This document shows positions 42,891-52,382 of a stretch of 64,000 nucleotides of DNA, piece after piece; the first letter of the stretch is position 1; the number at the start of each line of letters is the position of its first letter. The notes beneath the pieces are model-generated. The model did no database searches. It saw only the letters and a program-made list of their open reading frames with translations, and was not told the DNA's origin. Position numbers and translations under genes: made by a program. This DNA comes from an uncultured Bacteroidia bacterium (GTDB taxonomy: Bacteria > Bacteroidota > Bacteroidia > Bacteroidales > UBA932): positions 186,001 through 250,000 of the forward strand of contig CACZDC010000001.1 in assembly GCA_902779785.1 (NCBI GenBank). Direction: 5' to 3'.

Positions 42891-43703
42891 ATGAGAAGTG
42901 TGCTAGCCATATTCGGTTTCCTGCCCTTCGGAGTGGCCGACATCCTGGACATCCTGATGGTGGCCCTGATTATATTTTTCCTGCTCAGGAGCATCCGTGG
43001 GGACTCCACCGTCGTCAATATTGTGCTGGTCCTGGCCCTGCTTATCGTGGTCCAGGGTATAGTTTCCGCCCTCAATATGAGGATGATGACCATACTGGTC
43101 AACACCCTGCTGGACGTCGGTGTGCTTGCAATCATCATTATTTTCCAGCCTGAAATCCGGCATCTTCTGAACCGTTTCGCCGTGACGTCTGGGCTTGCCC
43201 GCCGGGCGGGTGAACTTTTCAACCGCCTGTTCGGCATCAAGGAAGAGAAACTCGGCAGCCGTGAGGTCGAAGAACTTTCCGAGGCGGTACGCGCAATGTC
43301 CGCGGAAAAGACCGGCGCCCTTATCGTGATCCAGCACAAGTCCACTCTGGACGACTATATCCGTACCGGAGACAGTTTCGATGCGGAAATCAACCGCCGT
43401 CTGGTGATGAACCTCTTTTTCAAGAATTCGCCCCTTCACGACGGGGCTATGATAATAGTAGGAAACCGCATTGTCGCCGCCCGCTGCCAGCTGCCTATGA
43501 CCAACCGTGTGGACATTCCCGCCCATTACGGTATGCGCCACCGCGCCGCGATAGGCCTGAGCGAAGATACCGACGCCGAGGTGATCGTGGTTTCGGAGGA
43601 GACGGGACGAGTTTCCTACGCCCAGGGCGGCGAGATCAGGACAATAGAGGATATGGCACAGCTGAGAGGACTTCTCGGCAAGGCTATGGAGGAAGCTGAA
43701 TGA
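42891..43703 (+). CDS. cdaA: Diadenylate cyclase CdaA (c-di-AMP synthase)
   Basis: Makes the second messenger c-di-AMP from two ATP at the inner membrane. 270 residues: three membrane helices in the first 90, then the DAC domain with GALIVIQ, the DGA motif in SPLHDGAMII, and the RHR motif in GMRHRAAIGLSE. First gene of an operon with mutS2 (ATGA overlap), yraN and a manC-like gene. Confidence 0.95.
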   Translation: MRSVLAIFGFLPFGVADILDILMVALIIFFLLRSIRGDSTVVNIVLVLALLIVVQGIVSALNMRMMTILVNTLLDVGVLAIIIIFQPEIRHLLNRFAVTSGLARRAGELFNRLFGIKEEKLGSREVEELSEAVRAMSAEKTGALIVIQHKSTLDDYIRTGDSFDAEINRRLVMNLFFKNSPLHDGAMIIVGNRIVAARCQLPMTNRVDIPAHYGMRHRAAIGLSEDTDAEVIVVSEETGRVSYAQGGEIRTIEDMAQLRGLLGKAMEEAE

Positions 43704-46207
43704 CGGACAGAAGGCTTGAAACTAAGCTTGGATTCGATATGGTCCGGGAGAGAGTCTCGGACAGGTGTTCCACTGAATATGCGGCGCAAAGGGTTGAGAC
43801 TGAGGAGTTTTCATCTCAGCCTCAGGAAATCCGCCACCGTCTTCTCGTGACGGACGAGATGCGGCTGATCCTGATGTTCGAGGATTCTTTCCCGACCAGC
43901 GGCTACATCGACTGCATCCCCTTTCTCGCCTCGATTGAAAAGGGCGCGTCAATAGACCAGCTTTCGCTCGGAAAACTGCGCACCCTGCTGCTGACCCTGC
44001 ATAAGGTCACCTCCTTTTTCCGAAACGTGAAAGAGGGCATTTACCCCAATCTGCAGAAGCTTTCCTCGCAGGTGAACAACTTCCCCGATATTCTCAGGAG
44101 GATAGACAGCATACTTGACCGCAACGGAGAAATAAAAGATACCGCTTCCGACGAACTGTATTCCATCCGCCGCAGCCTCAGGGACAAGGAAATCAATCTG
44201 TCCAAGAGGATGAACGCCATTCTGAGGCAGGCGCAGCAGGACGGCCTCGCCGATGCGGACGCCGCCGTGTCGATACGCGACGGCAAGATGCTCATCCCGG
44301 TGTCCTCGGCGAAAAAACGCCAGTTCGCAGGTTTTGTCCACGATGAATCGGCCTCCGGAAAGACGACCTTTATGGAGCCCGCCGAGATAGTGGCTATGAG
44401 CAATGAAATCGCGGAGCTCCATTTTGCCGAGAGCCGCGAGATAGCACGCATCCTGCATCAATTCACCGACGATATCCGTCCTGAGGTGACTGATTTGACG
44501 GCCGCCGCGGCATTCATCGGCGAGGTGGACTTCATAATGGCCAAGGCCCAGGTCGCCCTCGAGATGATAGCCGGTATGCCCATCATTTCCGAGGACGGCA
44601 CCCTTAGTCTCCGCAAGGCCAGGCATCCTCTGCTGGAGAAGGCTCTCCGCAAGGAAGGCCGGCAGATCGTGCCTCTCAGCGTAAGTCTGGACTCAGGGAA
44701 ACATATCCTGCTTATCTCCGGACCGAACGCCGGCGGCAAGTCGGTCTGTCTCAAGACCGTGGGACTGCTTCAGTATATGTTCCAGTGGGGACTGCTGATA
44801 CCGACCTCCGAAACCTCGGAACTGCCTGTCTTTGACCGCATTATGGTCTCCATTGGAGATGATCAGTCCATAGACAATGACCTTTCGACCTACAGTTCTT
44901 TCCTTTCCGATATGAAGGAGATGCTCTCGGTCGCCGACTCGAAGACATTGGTCCTTATAGACGAGTTCGGTTCGGGAACGGAGCCAGCCGCCGGCGGCGC
45001 CATCGCGGAAGCCATCCTTCACGAACTGGACGGGCGGGGAGTCTACGGGGTCATCACGACTCACTATACCAATCTGAAACTCTACGCTTCTTCCGCAGAA
45101 TGCGGTGTGGTCAACGGGGCGATGCAGTTCGACGCGGCCGCGATAGCTCCGCTCTTTACCCTTGAAATGGGCCTCCCGGGCAATTCATTCGCCTTTGAAC
45201 TGGCCAGGAAGATGGGTCTCAGCGAGGAAATCGTCCACGATGCGGAGCAGAGGGCCGGGGAGGAATTCGTCGGGATTGAGAGGAATCTCCGCCGCATAGC
45301 CCGGAGCCGTCGTGCCCTGGATGACCGGCTCAGCAAGATAAAGGCCACGGACAAGACTCTGGAAGTCCTTTCGGATAAGTACGAGAAGGAGCTGGAGGAA
45401 ATCAAGGAGATGCGCCGACGTATAATCGAGGAGGCTCAGAAAGAGGCCGAGGAAATAATCCGCAGGGCCAACAAAGAGGTTGAGGCCACCATCCGTACCA
45501 TCAGGGAAACCCAGGCTGACAAAGAAGCCACCCGCGAGGCGAGGGGAGAACTCCAGGGCTTTCTGGAGGCTCTTGCAGACAGGGGGAAAACTCGTGACAC
45601 TTACCTTGAGGGCCGCCTCAAACTCGTCAAGGAGCGCAAGGAAAGGGAAAAGGCCAGGAAAGTCCGCCGGGGAGAAATAGCCCCGGAACAGGCTGAGGCC
45701 GAAGAGGCTGAGAAAAAACGCCTGGAGGCCTTCCGGAGCGCGCCTCTTAAGGTCGGCGAGAAGGTCCGCATCAAGGATAACGGTATGGTCGGCGAGGTGT
45801 CCAAGGTTTCCACCAAGGCAGTCAGCGTCATAATAGGCAATATCACCTCGAAAATGCCTCTGGACAGGGTAGAGCGCATCACTTCCAATGAATTCAAAGC
45901 GGCACAGAAGCCTTCTTCCCGCCCTTTGGCGGTATATGACAGCAATCTTTCAGAGCGCAAGGCCCGCTTCAAGATGGAACTTGACGTGCGCGGGCAGAGA
46001 GTGAGCGAAGCCATCGAAGAGGTAATGCGCTATATCGACGATGCGATAATGTTGAATGTTCCTAGCGTGAGAATTCTCCACGGGAAGGGAACGGGAGCGT
46101 TGAGGGAGGAAATCCAGAAGTATCTGCGCACGGTCCCGGGAGTCATCTCTGTCGCTGATGAACATATCCAGTTCGGAGGCTCTGGCGTCACGGTAGTAAA
46201 GTTCTGA
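43700..46207 (+). CDS. mutS2: MutS2 family ATPase/nuclease with Smr domain
   Basis: 835 residues. MutS-like core and clamp, ATPase with Walker A GPNAGGKS (341-348) and the LIDEFGSGTEP Walker B, a long charged coiled coil (about 520-680), a KOW-like segment (LKVGEKVRIKDNGMVGEV) and a C-terminal Smr domain (LDVRGQRVSEA, LHGKGTGALREEI). Unlike mismatch-repair MutS it lacks the mismatch-reading domain. Known roles are suppression of recombination and, in Bacillus, rescue of collided ribosomes. The ATG overlaps the cdaA stop. Confidence 0.96.
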   Translation: MTDRRLETKLGFDMVRERVSDRCSTEYAAQRVETEEFSSQPQEIRHRLLVTDEMRLILMFEDSFPTSGYIDCIPFLASIEKGASIDQLSLGKLRTLLLTLHKVTSFFRNVKEGIYPNLQKLSSQVNNFPDILRRIDSILDRNGEIKDTASDELYSIRRSLRDKEINLSKRMNAILRQAQQDGLADADAAVSIRDGKMLIPVSSAKKRQFAGFVHDESASGKTTFMEPAEIVAMSNEIAELHFAESREIARILHQFTDDIRPEVTDLTAAAAFIGEVDFIMAKAQVALEMIAGMPIISEDGTLSLRKARHPLLEKALRKEGRQIVPLSVSLDSGKHILLISGPNAGGKSVCLKTVGLLQYMFQWGLLIPTSETSELPVFDRIMVSIGDDQSIDNDLSTYSSFLSDMKEMLSVADSKTLVLIDEFGSGTEPAAGGAIAEAILHELDGRGVYGVITTHYTNLKLYASSAECGVVNGAMQFDAAAIAPLFTLEMGLPGNSFAFELARKMGLSEEIVHDAEQRAGEEFVGIERNLRRIARSRRALDDRLSKIKATDKTLEVLSDKYEKELEEIKEMRRRIIEEAQKEAEEIIRRANKEVEATIRTIRETQADKEATREARGELQGFLEALADRGKTRDTYLEGRLKLVKERKEREKARKVRRGEIAPEQAEAEEAEKKRLEAFRSAPLKVGEKVRIKDNGMVGEVSKVSTKAVSVIIGNITSKMPLDRVERITSNEFKAAQKPSSRPLAVYDSNLSERKARFKMELDVRGQRVSEAIEEVMRYIDDAIMLNVPSVRILHGKGTGALREEIQKYLRTVPGVISVADEHIQFGGSGVTVVKF

Positions 46208-46212
46208 GAAGT

Positions 46213-46590
46213 ATGAAAGAGCGAGGGAAAAAGGCGCTTGGCGCAGTTGGAGAGGATTTGGCCTGCCGCTATCTGGAGTCCCGCGGACACCGGATACTGG
46301 AGAGGAACTGGCGCGGCGGACACCTTGAAGTGGACATCATCAGCACCGCTTCCGACGGGGTCCATTTCGTCGAGGTCAAGACAAGGACGGCCCCTGTGGC
46401 GGCCTCGCTGGAGGATCAGGTAGGACCGCAGAAGCAGCATCGCATTGCGGACGCTGCGCTTAAATATTTGAACACTAACCACTTGGAATCACCTCCTGAA
46501 GTATTTTTCGACATCGTGTCCGTCGTTTTCGACGGGCAGTCGGCAGATGTGAAGTATATTCCGGGGGCCTGGATTCCCATATACACTTAA
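46213..46590 (+). CDS. YraN/UPF0102 family protein
   Basis: 125 residues matching the YraN family of restriction-endonuclease-like fold: GAVGEDLACRYLESRGHRILERNW, DIISTASDGVHFVEVKTRT (the E-x-K of the fold) and the end QHRIADAALKYL. A role in DNA processing has been suggested for the family but is not established. Six bases after mutS2. Confidence 0.88.
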   Translation: MKERGKKALGAVGEDLACRYLESRGHRILERNWRGGHLEVDIISTASDGVHFVEVKTRTAPVAASLEDQVGPQKQHRIADAALKYLNTNHLESPPEVFFDIVSVVFDGQSADVKYIPGAWIPIYT

Positions 46591-46593
46591 ACA

Positions 46594-47367
46594 ATGCAAG
46601 ACAGGCACTATTGCGTCATTATGGCCGGGGGCTCTTCCGTCCCGGCCGTTTACCTGAGGCTGACATACGAGCGTTTTGTCAGCATCGTCCCGAAAGAGAA
46701 CATCCTTGTGGTGACTCCACGGACTTATGGGAGCGTGGCCCGCTCCATTATTCCGGAACTCCCGGCGGAGAACATCCTGCTGGAGCCATACGCCAGGGGA
46801 ACGGCTCCCTGTATGGCCTATGCGGCATACACTATCCTGAAGCGGAATCCGGATGCGGTCATCGTAGCTTCGCCCTCGGACTTGATCATCCGTGACGACG
46901 GGCTCTTCAAGGAGACGGTGGAGTCGGCCCTGGATTATGTGGGAAAGGAGGACGTGCTGATGACTCTCGGCATAGTCCCGAAGTCCCCGGATGTGAATTT
47001 CGGCTATATCCAGGTAAAGGAAGGGAAGAATGCCTATTATATGGACAAACCACTGAAAGTCAAGACTTTCACCGAGAAACCTACTGCCGCCCTCGCCGAA
47101 GTTTTCATCCGTACCGGCGAGTTCTTCTGGAACAGCGGTATCTTTATCTGGAAGGCTTCCACCATCGTTTCGGAGATGGAAAAGTACCTTCCCGAACTGT
47201 CCGAACTCTTCATCGGCTGGCAGAAGGGTATTTCAGACCACGGCTTCATTGAGAAGGCCTATTCCGGCTGCCCGAAGATCTCCCTGGACTACGGCGTAAT
47301 GGAACGCACCGACCGTGCCTGGCTCTATCCGGCCAAATTCGGCTGGGCCGACATTGACCGGCTCTAG
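46594..47367 (+). CDS. Truncated mannose-1-phosphate guanylyltransferase-like protein (probable decaying gene)
   Basis: 257 residues, where the family normally has about 350. The middle is good ManC/GMP sequence (NILLEPYARGTAPCMAYAAY, IVASPSDLII, FTEKPTAALAEVFI, FFWNSGIFIWKAS, SLDYGVME, FGWADI). However, the N-terminal signature (GGxGxRxWPxSRxxxPKQF) is missing: the chain goes from VIMAGGSS straight to YLRLTYERF, a loss of about 25 residues. It also stops right after FGWADI, losing the last 90 or so residues. Nucleotide-sugar synthesis seems impossible without these parts. Either a pseudogene with an open frame or an assembly fault. Confidence 0.75.
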   Translation: MQDRHYCVIMAGGSSVPAVYLRLTYERFVSIVPKENILVVTPRTYGSVARSIIPELPAENILLEPYARGTAPCMAYAAYTILKRNPDAVIVASPSDLIIRDDGLFKETVESALDYVGKEDVLMTLGIVPKSPDVNFGYIQVKEGKNAYYMDKPLKVKTFTEKPTAALAEVFIRTGEFFWNSGIFIWKASTIVSEMEKYLPELSELFIGWQKGISDHGFIEKAYSGCPKISLDYGVMERTDRAWLYPAKFGWADIDRL

Positions 47368-47456
47368 CTTGGGTTCCGGGAGGCGCGCCGGTGCCCGCAA
47401 AAGGCGGTTTCCCGGCACGGAATGGACGGAGTGGACTGATTTTGCCGAGAAATTCT

Positions 47457-47464
47457 TATCTTTG
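47457..47464 (+). promoter_or_regulatory. -7 promoter element of the DUF2723 gene
   Basis: TATCTTTG, 22 bases before ATG 47486. The bases between the manC-like stop and this box (47368-47456) show no continuation of the truncated gene. Confidence 0.5.
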
Positions 47465-47485
47465 TATTTTGCAAAATAGCAAGAT

Positions 47486-50400
47486 ATGGACAAAAAGACC
47501 TTCAACAAGTGGAACCGGATTGTCGCGGTGGCGGTGCTGCTGATTTCGAGCGCGACTTACCTTTCCACGATAGAGCCGACTGCATCCTTCTGGGACTGCG
47601 GAGAATTCATCGCTTCCTCCTACAAGCTTGAGGTGGGACACCCGCCGGGAAACCCTGTGTTCCAGCTGATTGCGCGTTTCTTCACCATCCCGTTCAAGCC
47701 CGAGCACGCAGCTATCGCCGTGAATGCGATGAATGCCCTGCTCTCCGCCTTGACGATTTTCTTCCTCTACCTGACGACGGTGTTCTTCGCCAAGCGTCTG
47801 GTCAAAGCCAAAGACGGGGAGTATTCCGTCCCCCAGGCTGTGGCCATATTCGGCGCAGGTGCGGTTGGCGCTCTGGTCTATTGTTTCAGCGATACCTTCT
47901 GGTTCTCGGCGGTTGAGGGAGAGGTCTACGCGATGTCTTCCCTTTTCACCGCCATAGTCTTCTGGGCAATGTGCCGCTGGTATGAGACCGCTGACGAGCC
48001 CTATGCCAACCGCTGGATAGTCCTGATAGCCTTCCTGATGGGCCTTTCGATCGGTGTCCACCTTCTGAACCTGCTGACGATTCCGGCCTTCGTCTTTATG
48101 TACTATTACCGTAAGAACGAGGACAAGGATCTGTCTTTCAAGAAGTTGCTCGGGATATTTATGATAGGTGTGGTGATAGAGTTCGTCCTGGTCTATCTCT
48201 TCATTCCCTATCTTCCGAAGCTTGCCGCGTTTTTTGACCGTATCTTTGTCAATTCCTTCGGCCTTCCGTACAACAGCGGCGCCCTCTTCTTTATGGTCGC
48301 GCTGCTCGTACTCTGCTTTTGGAGCCTGTTTGCGACGCTGAAGCGGGGAAAGGTCTTCTGGAACACGGTGATGCTCTGCGTCACGACTCTAGTCATCGGC
48401 TTCTCGCTTTTCGCGATTGTGATCATCCGTTCCTCGGTCAAGACCCCGACCAACGAGTACCAGCCGGACAACGCCTATACCCTGGTCCGCTACCTGAGCC
48501 GTGAGCAGTATGGCTCGACTCCTCTGATCTACGGCCAGTATTTCGACGCTCCTTACACCCTCAAGATGGGCAAGTACTGGGCTCCGCTGGACGGGAAATA
48601 CTACCACGCCGACTCGCCCGCCGACGCGGAGTATCTCTCCCAGGGCAAGATGTTCTTCCCGAGGATGTGGTCCGGCGGCGACGAGCGCAATATCCAGTTC
48701 TATGAGACTTATACGGGAGGAAAGGGCAAGCGCATCAGAGGCGCGACCCATCCCAAGCCGACCTTCCTGGCCAATATGGCCTATTTCTTTGATTATCAGC
48801 TCAACTGGATGTACTGGCGCTATTTTATGTGGAATTTCGTCGGCCGCCAGAACGATGTCCATTCCCCGCTGCCGGGCAATATCTTCGACGGAAACTGGGA
48901 GAGCGGAATCGGCTTCCTGGACGAACTCAGGCTGGGGGACCAGAGTGCCGCGCCGGCGCCGCTCAGCGAGAACAAAGGCAAGAATCACTACTTCTTCTTG
49001 CCCCTGCTGCTCGGCCTCCTCGGTCTCGTGGTCCAGTTCGACCGTGACAGGAGGGGAAGCTGGCTGGTCTTCCTGATGTTCTTTATGACCGGAATAGCCA
49101 TAGTGCTGTACCTCAACCAGCCTCCTTACCAGGTCCGTGAGAGGGACTATGCCTATGCCGGCTCTTTCTATATGTTCTCCCTCTGGGTGGGGCTCGGAGT
49201 CCTGGCCCTGTATGACTGGATCGACGACGCCCTGAAGGGCAGGTATTCCAAGGCTGTGGCCACGGCGTCGGTACTTCTCTGCCTCGGCGTACCGGCACTT
49301 ATGGCCGAGGAGAACTGGGACGACCACGACCGTTCCCACCGTGCCACCTCCACTGAAATGGCCGCCAACTACCTCAATTCGGTCGGAAAGAACGGCCTGC
49401 TCGTGACTCACGGAGACAACGACACCTTCCCTCTCTGGTATGCCCAGGAAATAGAAGGCATACGCACGGATGTCCGCGTCGTGAACACTTCGCTGCTCGG
49501 CACCGACTGGTACATCGACCAGATGAAATGGGCCTGCAACGAGTCGGCTCCCCTGCCTCTGAGCGTTTCCCCGAAACAGTATCTCTATGGGACTAACGAG
49601 TATGTCTTCATCGCTTACGACGACGGCTCGCCTATGCTTCTGAGCGATGTGATGAAGGTATTCAAAGATCCAAAGATGAAAGTTGAGCTACAGAGCCGCC
49701 GCAAGGTGGATTTCGTCTGTGCACGCAATCTGGTCATCCCCGTGAACAAGGAGAACTGCCTGAAATACGGCATAGTGGACGAGTGCTTCGCCGAGGAAAT
49801 TCCGGACTCCATAGTGTTGAGGATTTCCGACAAGAAGGATTATCTGTCGAAACCGGAGCTCTTTATGCTGGATCTGCTTTCGAACTATCAGTGGGACCGT
49901 CCCATCAGCCTGCTTTCAATGGGCGGGGACCTCAATATCGGCCTGAAGGATTATCTGGTCTATGACGGCTTCTCCTACCGTTTCACGCCCATAAAGAACA
50001 AGATATCCACGACCGACGCCGGCAAGGTGGACGCCCTGGCGCTCTACGACAAGATGAAGAGTGTCTATAAATGGGACGCCCTCAAGCGCAAGGACTACTA
50101 TGTCGATTACCAGAACCTCTATACCTTTATGGGCGTTCTCAGCCAGAGGCAGATTTTCCTCACCGTGGCCAACGCCCTGATCGACGCCCGCGAGGACGAG
50201 AAGGCCCTTGAGATGCTGGACCTATGCCAGGAGAATGTACCGGAGGAGAATTTCCCGCTCGAGTCGATCTGCGTCGGCTTTTCCGGCAATGACTATATGG
50301 TAGCCCAGATGATAGAGAACTATTATTACCTGGGGGCCACGGAAAAGGGCCGTGAACTTGCGGTAAAGTTGTGTTCCGACCTGATGAAGACGGCCGCCTT

Positions 50401-50599
50401 CTATATCGGATTCGGAGAATACGGCGCCCAGGAATTCGAGACGACGAGCCGTATCCTGATGTATGTCGCCGACATAATGAAGCAGTATGGAGACAAGAAA
50501 CTTTCCGAGGAAATCGTCGCCCGGATGGAACTCTTGCTGAAGATTGTGTCCGGAGATTATGATAATGAAGGCAAAGATTCACTTTCTCTGAAAAAATAA
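47486..50599 (+). CDS. DUF2723 family multi-pass membrane protein
   Basis: 1037 residues. About a dozen membrane helices in the first 600, then a soluble region of about 400 with TPR-like helices at the end. The first loop has the family signature TASFWDCGEFIASSYKLEVG and HPPGNP, an acidic loop of the kind seen in GT-C (protein O-mannosyltransferase-like) enzymes. This suggests a lipid-linked sugar transferase in the inner membrane, possibly in protein glycosylation; the activity is not shown by the sequence. A single-gene unit. Confidence 0.85.
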   Translation: MDKKTFNKWNRIVAVAVLLISSATYLSTIEPTASFWDCGEFIASSYKLEVGHPPGNPVFQLIARFFTIPFKPEHAAIAVNAMNALLSALTIFFLYLTTVFFAKRLVKAKDGEYSVPQAVAIFGAGAVGALVYCFSDTFWFSAVEGEVYAMSSLFTAIVFWAMCRWYETADEPYANRWIVLIAFLMGLSIGVHLLNLLTIPAFVFMYYYRKNEDKDLSFKKLLGIFMIGVVIEFVLVYLFIPYLPKLAAFFDRIFVNSFGLPYNSGALFFMVALLVLCFWSLFATLKRGKVFWNTVMLCVTTLVIGFSLFAIVIIRSSVKTPTNEYQPDNAYTLVRYLSREQYGSTPLIYGQYFDAPYTLKMGKYWAPLDGKYYHADSPADAEYLSQGKMFFPRMWSGGDERNIQFYETYTGGKGKRIRGATHPKPTFLANMAYFFDYQLNWMYWRYFMWNFVGRQNDVHSPLPGNIFDGNWESGIGFLDELRLGDQSAAPAPLSENKGKNHYFFLPLLLGLLGLVVQFDRDRRGSWLVFLMFFMTGIAIVLYLNQPPYQVRERDYAYAGSFYMFSLWVGLGVLALYDWIDDALKGRYSKAVATASVLLCLGVPALMAEENWDDHDRSHRATSTEMAANYLNSVGKNGLLVTHGDNDTFPLWYAQEIEGIRTDVRVVNTSLLGTDWYIDQMKWACNESAPLPLSVSPKQYLYGTNEYVFIAYDDGSPMLLSDVMKVFKDPKMKVELQSRRKVDFVCARNLVIPVNKENCLKYGIVDECFAEEIPDSIVLRISDKKDYLSKPELFMLDLLSNYQWDRPISLLSMGGDLNIGLKDYLVYDGFSYRFTPIKNKISTTDAGKVDALALYDKMKSVYKWDALKRKDYYVDYQNLYTFMGVLSQRQIFLTVANALIDAREDEKALEMLDLCQENVPEENFPLESICVGFSGNDYMVAQMIENYYYLGATEKGRELAVKLCSDLMKTAAFYIGFGEYGAQEFETTSRILMYVADIMKQYGDKKLSEEIVARMELLLKIVSGDYDNEGKDSLSLKK

Positions 50600-50600
50600 T

Positions 50601-50608
50601 TATATTTG
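50601..50608 (+). promoter_or_regulatory. -7 promoter element of the TMEM43-like gene
   Basis: TATATTTG directly follows the stop of the preceding gene; ATG 50630 comes 21 bases later. Confidence 0.5.
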
Positions 50609-50629
50609 TGACACTTAACCTTATTAGTT

Positions 50630-51835
50630 ATGGCATACACAGTTAAAACCACAACCTCCTACGGTAAGAGAGTAGGCAACAGTTTCAAGAAAATCCTTAC
50701 CGGTTTTCTTCTTCTCATCGCAGGTACAGTCCTTCTGTTCTGGAACGAGGGCCGCACGGTCAAGACGACCAGGATGCTCAAGCACGCCCAGAAAGAATGT
50801 GTCCATCTCCCCGACCCTTCAGCGGTAGATCCCGCTTTCGATGGCAAGATGGTCCATCTCAACGGCTTTGCTACAACGGACGAAATCCTGACGGACAGCT
50901 ACTTCGGCGTGTACACCAATGCCGTAAAGATCATCCGCGAAGCCGAATACTATCAGTGGGTTGAGCACTCGCATACAGAGACCCGCGACAAGATCGGCGG
51001 CGGACAGGAAGAAATTACGACCTATACCTATTCCAAGGAATGGGTTGGTTCTCCTGTCAATTCCGACAGCTTCGAGGATCCCGACTACAGGGGCCGCAAC
51101 TCTGTCAAGGCCAATGTCGAAGACAATACCGTGACGGCCCAAAACGTCACTGTCGGCGCCTACAAGCTCACTCCCGGCCTGGTCGCCCAGATGAACAATG
51201 AGGTTCCTTTCGAAATCGAAGGAGTCGAGGATTTTGAAATCAACAAGATTGTCGCCCAGGATCCCGAGAACTACCACGTGAAGTCCAACGTCGCCTACAT
51301 CGGCAAAAACATCTCGGTCCCCGAGATCGGCGACGTCCGCATTACTTTCACCAAGGTTATGCCCGCCGACGTTTCCATCCTTTCGAGGATTGTCGGGAAT
51401 ACCTTCGAGCCCTTCGTAGACAAGAACGGTTACAGCCTCAGCACCCTTAAGGAAGGCACTGAAAGTATGGAGGCTATGTTCCAGGGCGAGCACAGCGCCA
51501 ACAAGATGACCGCCTGGCTCCTCCGTCTGCTCGGTATCATCCTCGTCTACTCCGGCTTCAAGTCAATGTTCGAGTTCCTGGTCACACTGCTGAAGGTCCT
51601 GCCTTTCCTCGCCAGCATTATGAATCTCGGCGTCAGCCTCGTCTGCGGCGTCCTGACCTTCGTATGGTGCCTGGTTGTGATTGCCCTCGGCTGGATCTGG
51701 TACCGTCCTTTGCTCGGTATCCTGCTTCTCGCCCTTGCCGCCGCCGCTATCTGGTACTTCTCCAAGAAGGGTAAAGAGAAGGGCCCGGCTCCTGAAGCAG
51801 CCCCCGCTGAGCAGCCTAAAGCACCCGAACAGTAA
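50630..51835 (+). CDS. TMEM43-family membrane protein
   Basis: 401 residues. One helix near the N-terminus (about 20-42, FKKILTGFLLLIAGTVLLFWNEGR), a large external domain (about 45-285) with the EYYQWVEHSHTETRDKIGGG motif of the TMEM43/LUMA family, and three or four closing helices (about 290-385). The C-terminus is Pro/Ala/Glu-rich. The bacterial function of the family is unknown. Only one base separates it from the TlpA-like gene. Confidence 0.85.
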   Translation: MAYTVKTTTSYGKRVGNSFKKILTGFLLLIAGTVLLFWNEGRTVKTTRMLKHAQKECVHLPDPSAVDPAFDGKMVHLNGFATTDEILTDSYFGVYTNAVKIIREAEYYQWVEHSHTETRDKIGGGQEEITTYTYSKEWVGSPVNSDSFEDPDYRGRNSVKANVEDNTVTAQNVTVGAYKLTPGLVAQMNNEVPFEIEGVEDFEINKIVAQDPENYHVKSNVAYIGKNISVPEIGDVRITFTKVMPADVSILSRIVGNTFEPFVDKNGYSLSTLKEGTESMEAMFQGEHSANKMTAWLLRLLGIILVYSGFKSMFEFLVTLLKVLPFLASIMNLGVSLVCGVLTFVWCLVVIALGWIWYRPLLGILLLALAAAAIWYFSKKGKEKGPAPEAAPAEQPKAPEQ

Positions 51836-51836
51836 G

Positions 51837-52382
51837 ATGAAAAAGAGTCTGATTCTGCTGACAGCCGCGCTTATCGTAGCCGCGTGCGGCAATAACAGCG
51901 CCCCTGCAAAGAAGATTGCCGAGAGTTCTGAACCCGAGGCAGTCGTCACCAAGGGCGAGGTCGGAGACGCGTTCATCGATTTCGCGGTACAACAGGATCC
52001 TGCCAATCCCGCTTCCGTCGTCCGATTCTCGGAATATGTGGGCAAGGGCAAGTACATCCTCGTGGATTTCTGGGCTTCCTGGTGCGGTCCCTGCCGCAGG
52101 GAAATGCCCAACATCAAGGAAGTATGGACCAAGTACCACGGGGACAAATTCGACGTGCTCAGCGTGGCCGTATGGGATGATCCTGCAGACAGCGCAGCGG
52201 CGGCTGCGGAGCTTGGCATCTGCTGGAATCAGATCGTGAATACCCAAAGGATTCCTACGGATTTATATGGAATCGAGGGTATCCCTACTTTAATTCTTTT
52301 CGGTCCTGACGGAAAGATTGTCGCCCGCGGTATCCGCGGACCTCAGATAGGGGAGACAGTCGCCGCCTGCCTTGCTAAGTGA
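51837..52382 (+). CDS. TlpA/ResA-like thioredoxin lipoprotein
   Basis: 181 residues with a lipoprotein signal (LIVAAC). The thioredoxin fold (about 50-180) has the active site WASWCGPCR and the cis-Pro loop EGIPTLILF. Likely acts in the periplasm as a thiol-disulfide oxidoreductase, such as in cytochrome maturation or oxidative stress; the partner is unknown. It starts one base after the TMEM43-like stop and overlaps uvrC by four. Confidence 0.9.
   Translation: MKKSLILLTAALIVAACGNNSAPAKKIAESSEPEAVVTKGEVGDAFIDFAVQQDPANPASVVRFSEYVGKGKYILVDFWASWCGPCRREMPNIKEVWTKYHGDKFDVLSVAVWDDPADSAAAAAELGICWNQIVNTQRIPTDLYGIEGIPTLILFGPDGKIVARGIRGPQIGETVAACLAK

Noticed and set aside
46611-46895. Alternative frame over the start of the manC-like gene as evidence of a frameshift
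   Set aside because: Its translation does not contain the missing GxGxRxWPxSR signature, so the loss looks like a deletion, not a frameshift.
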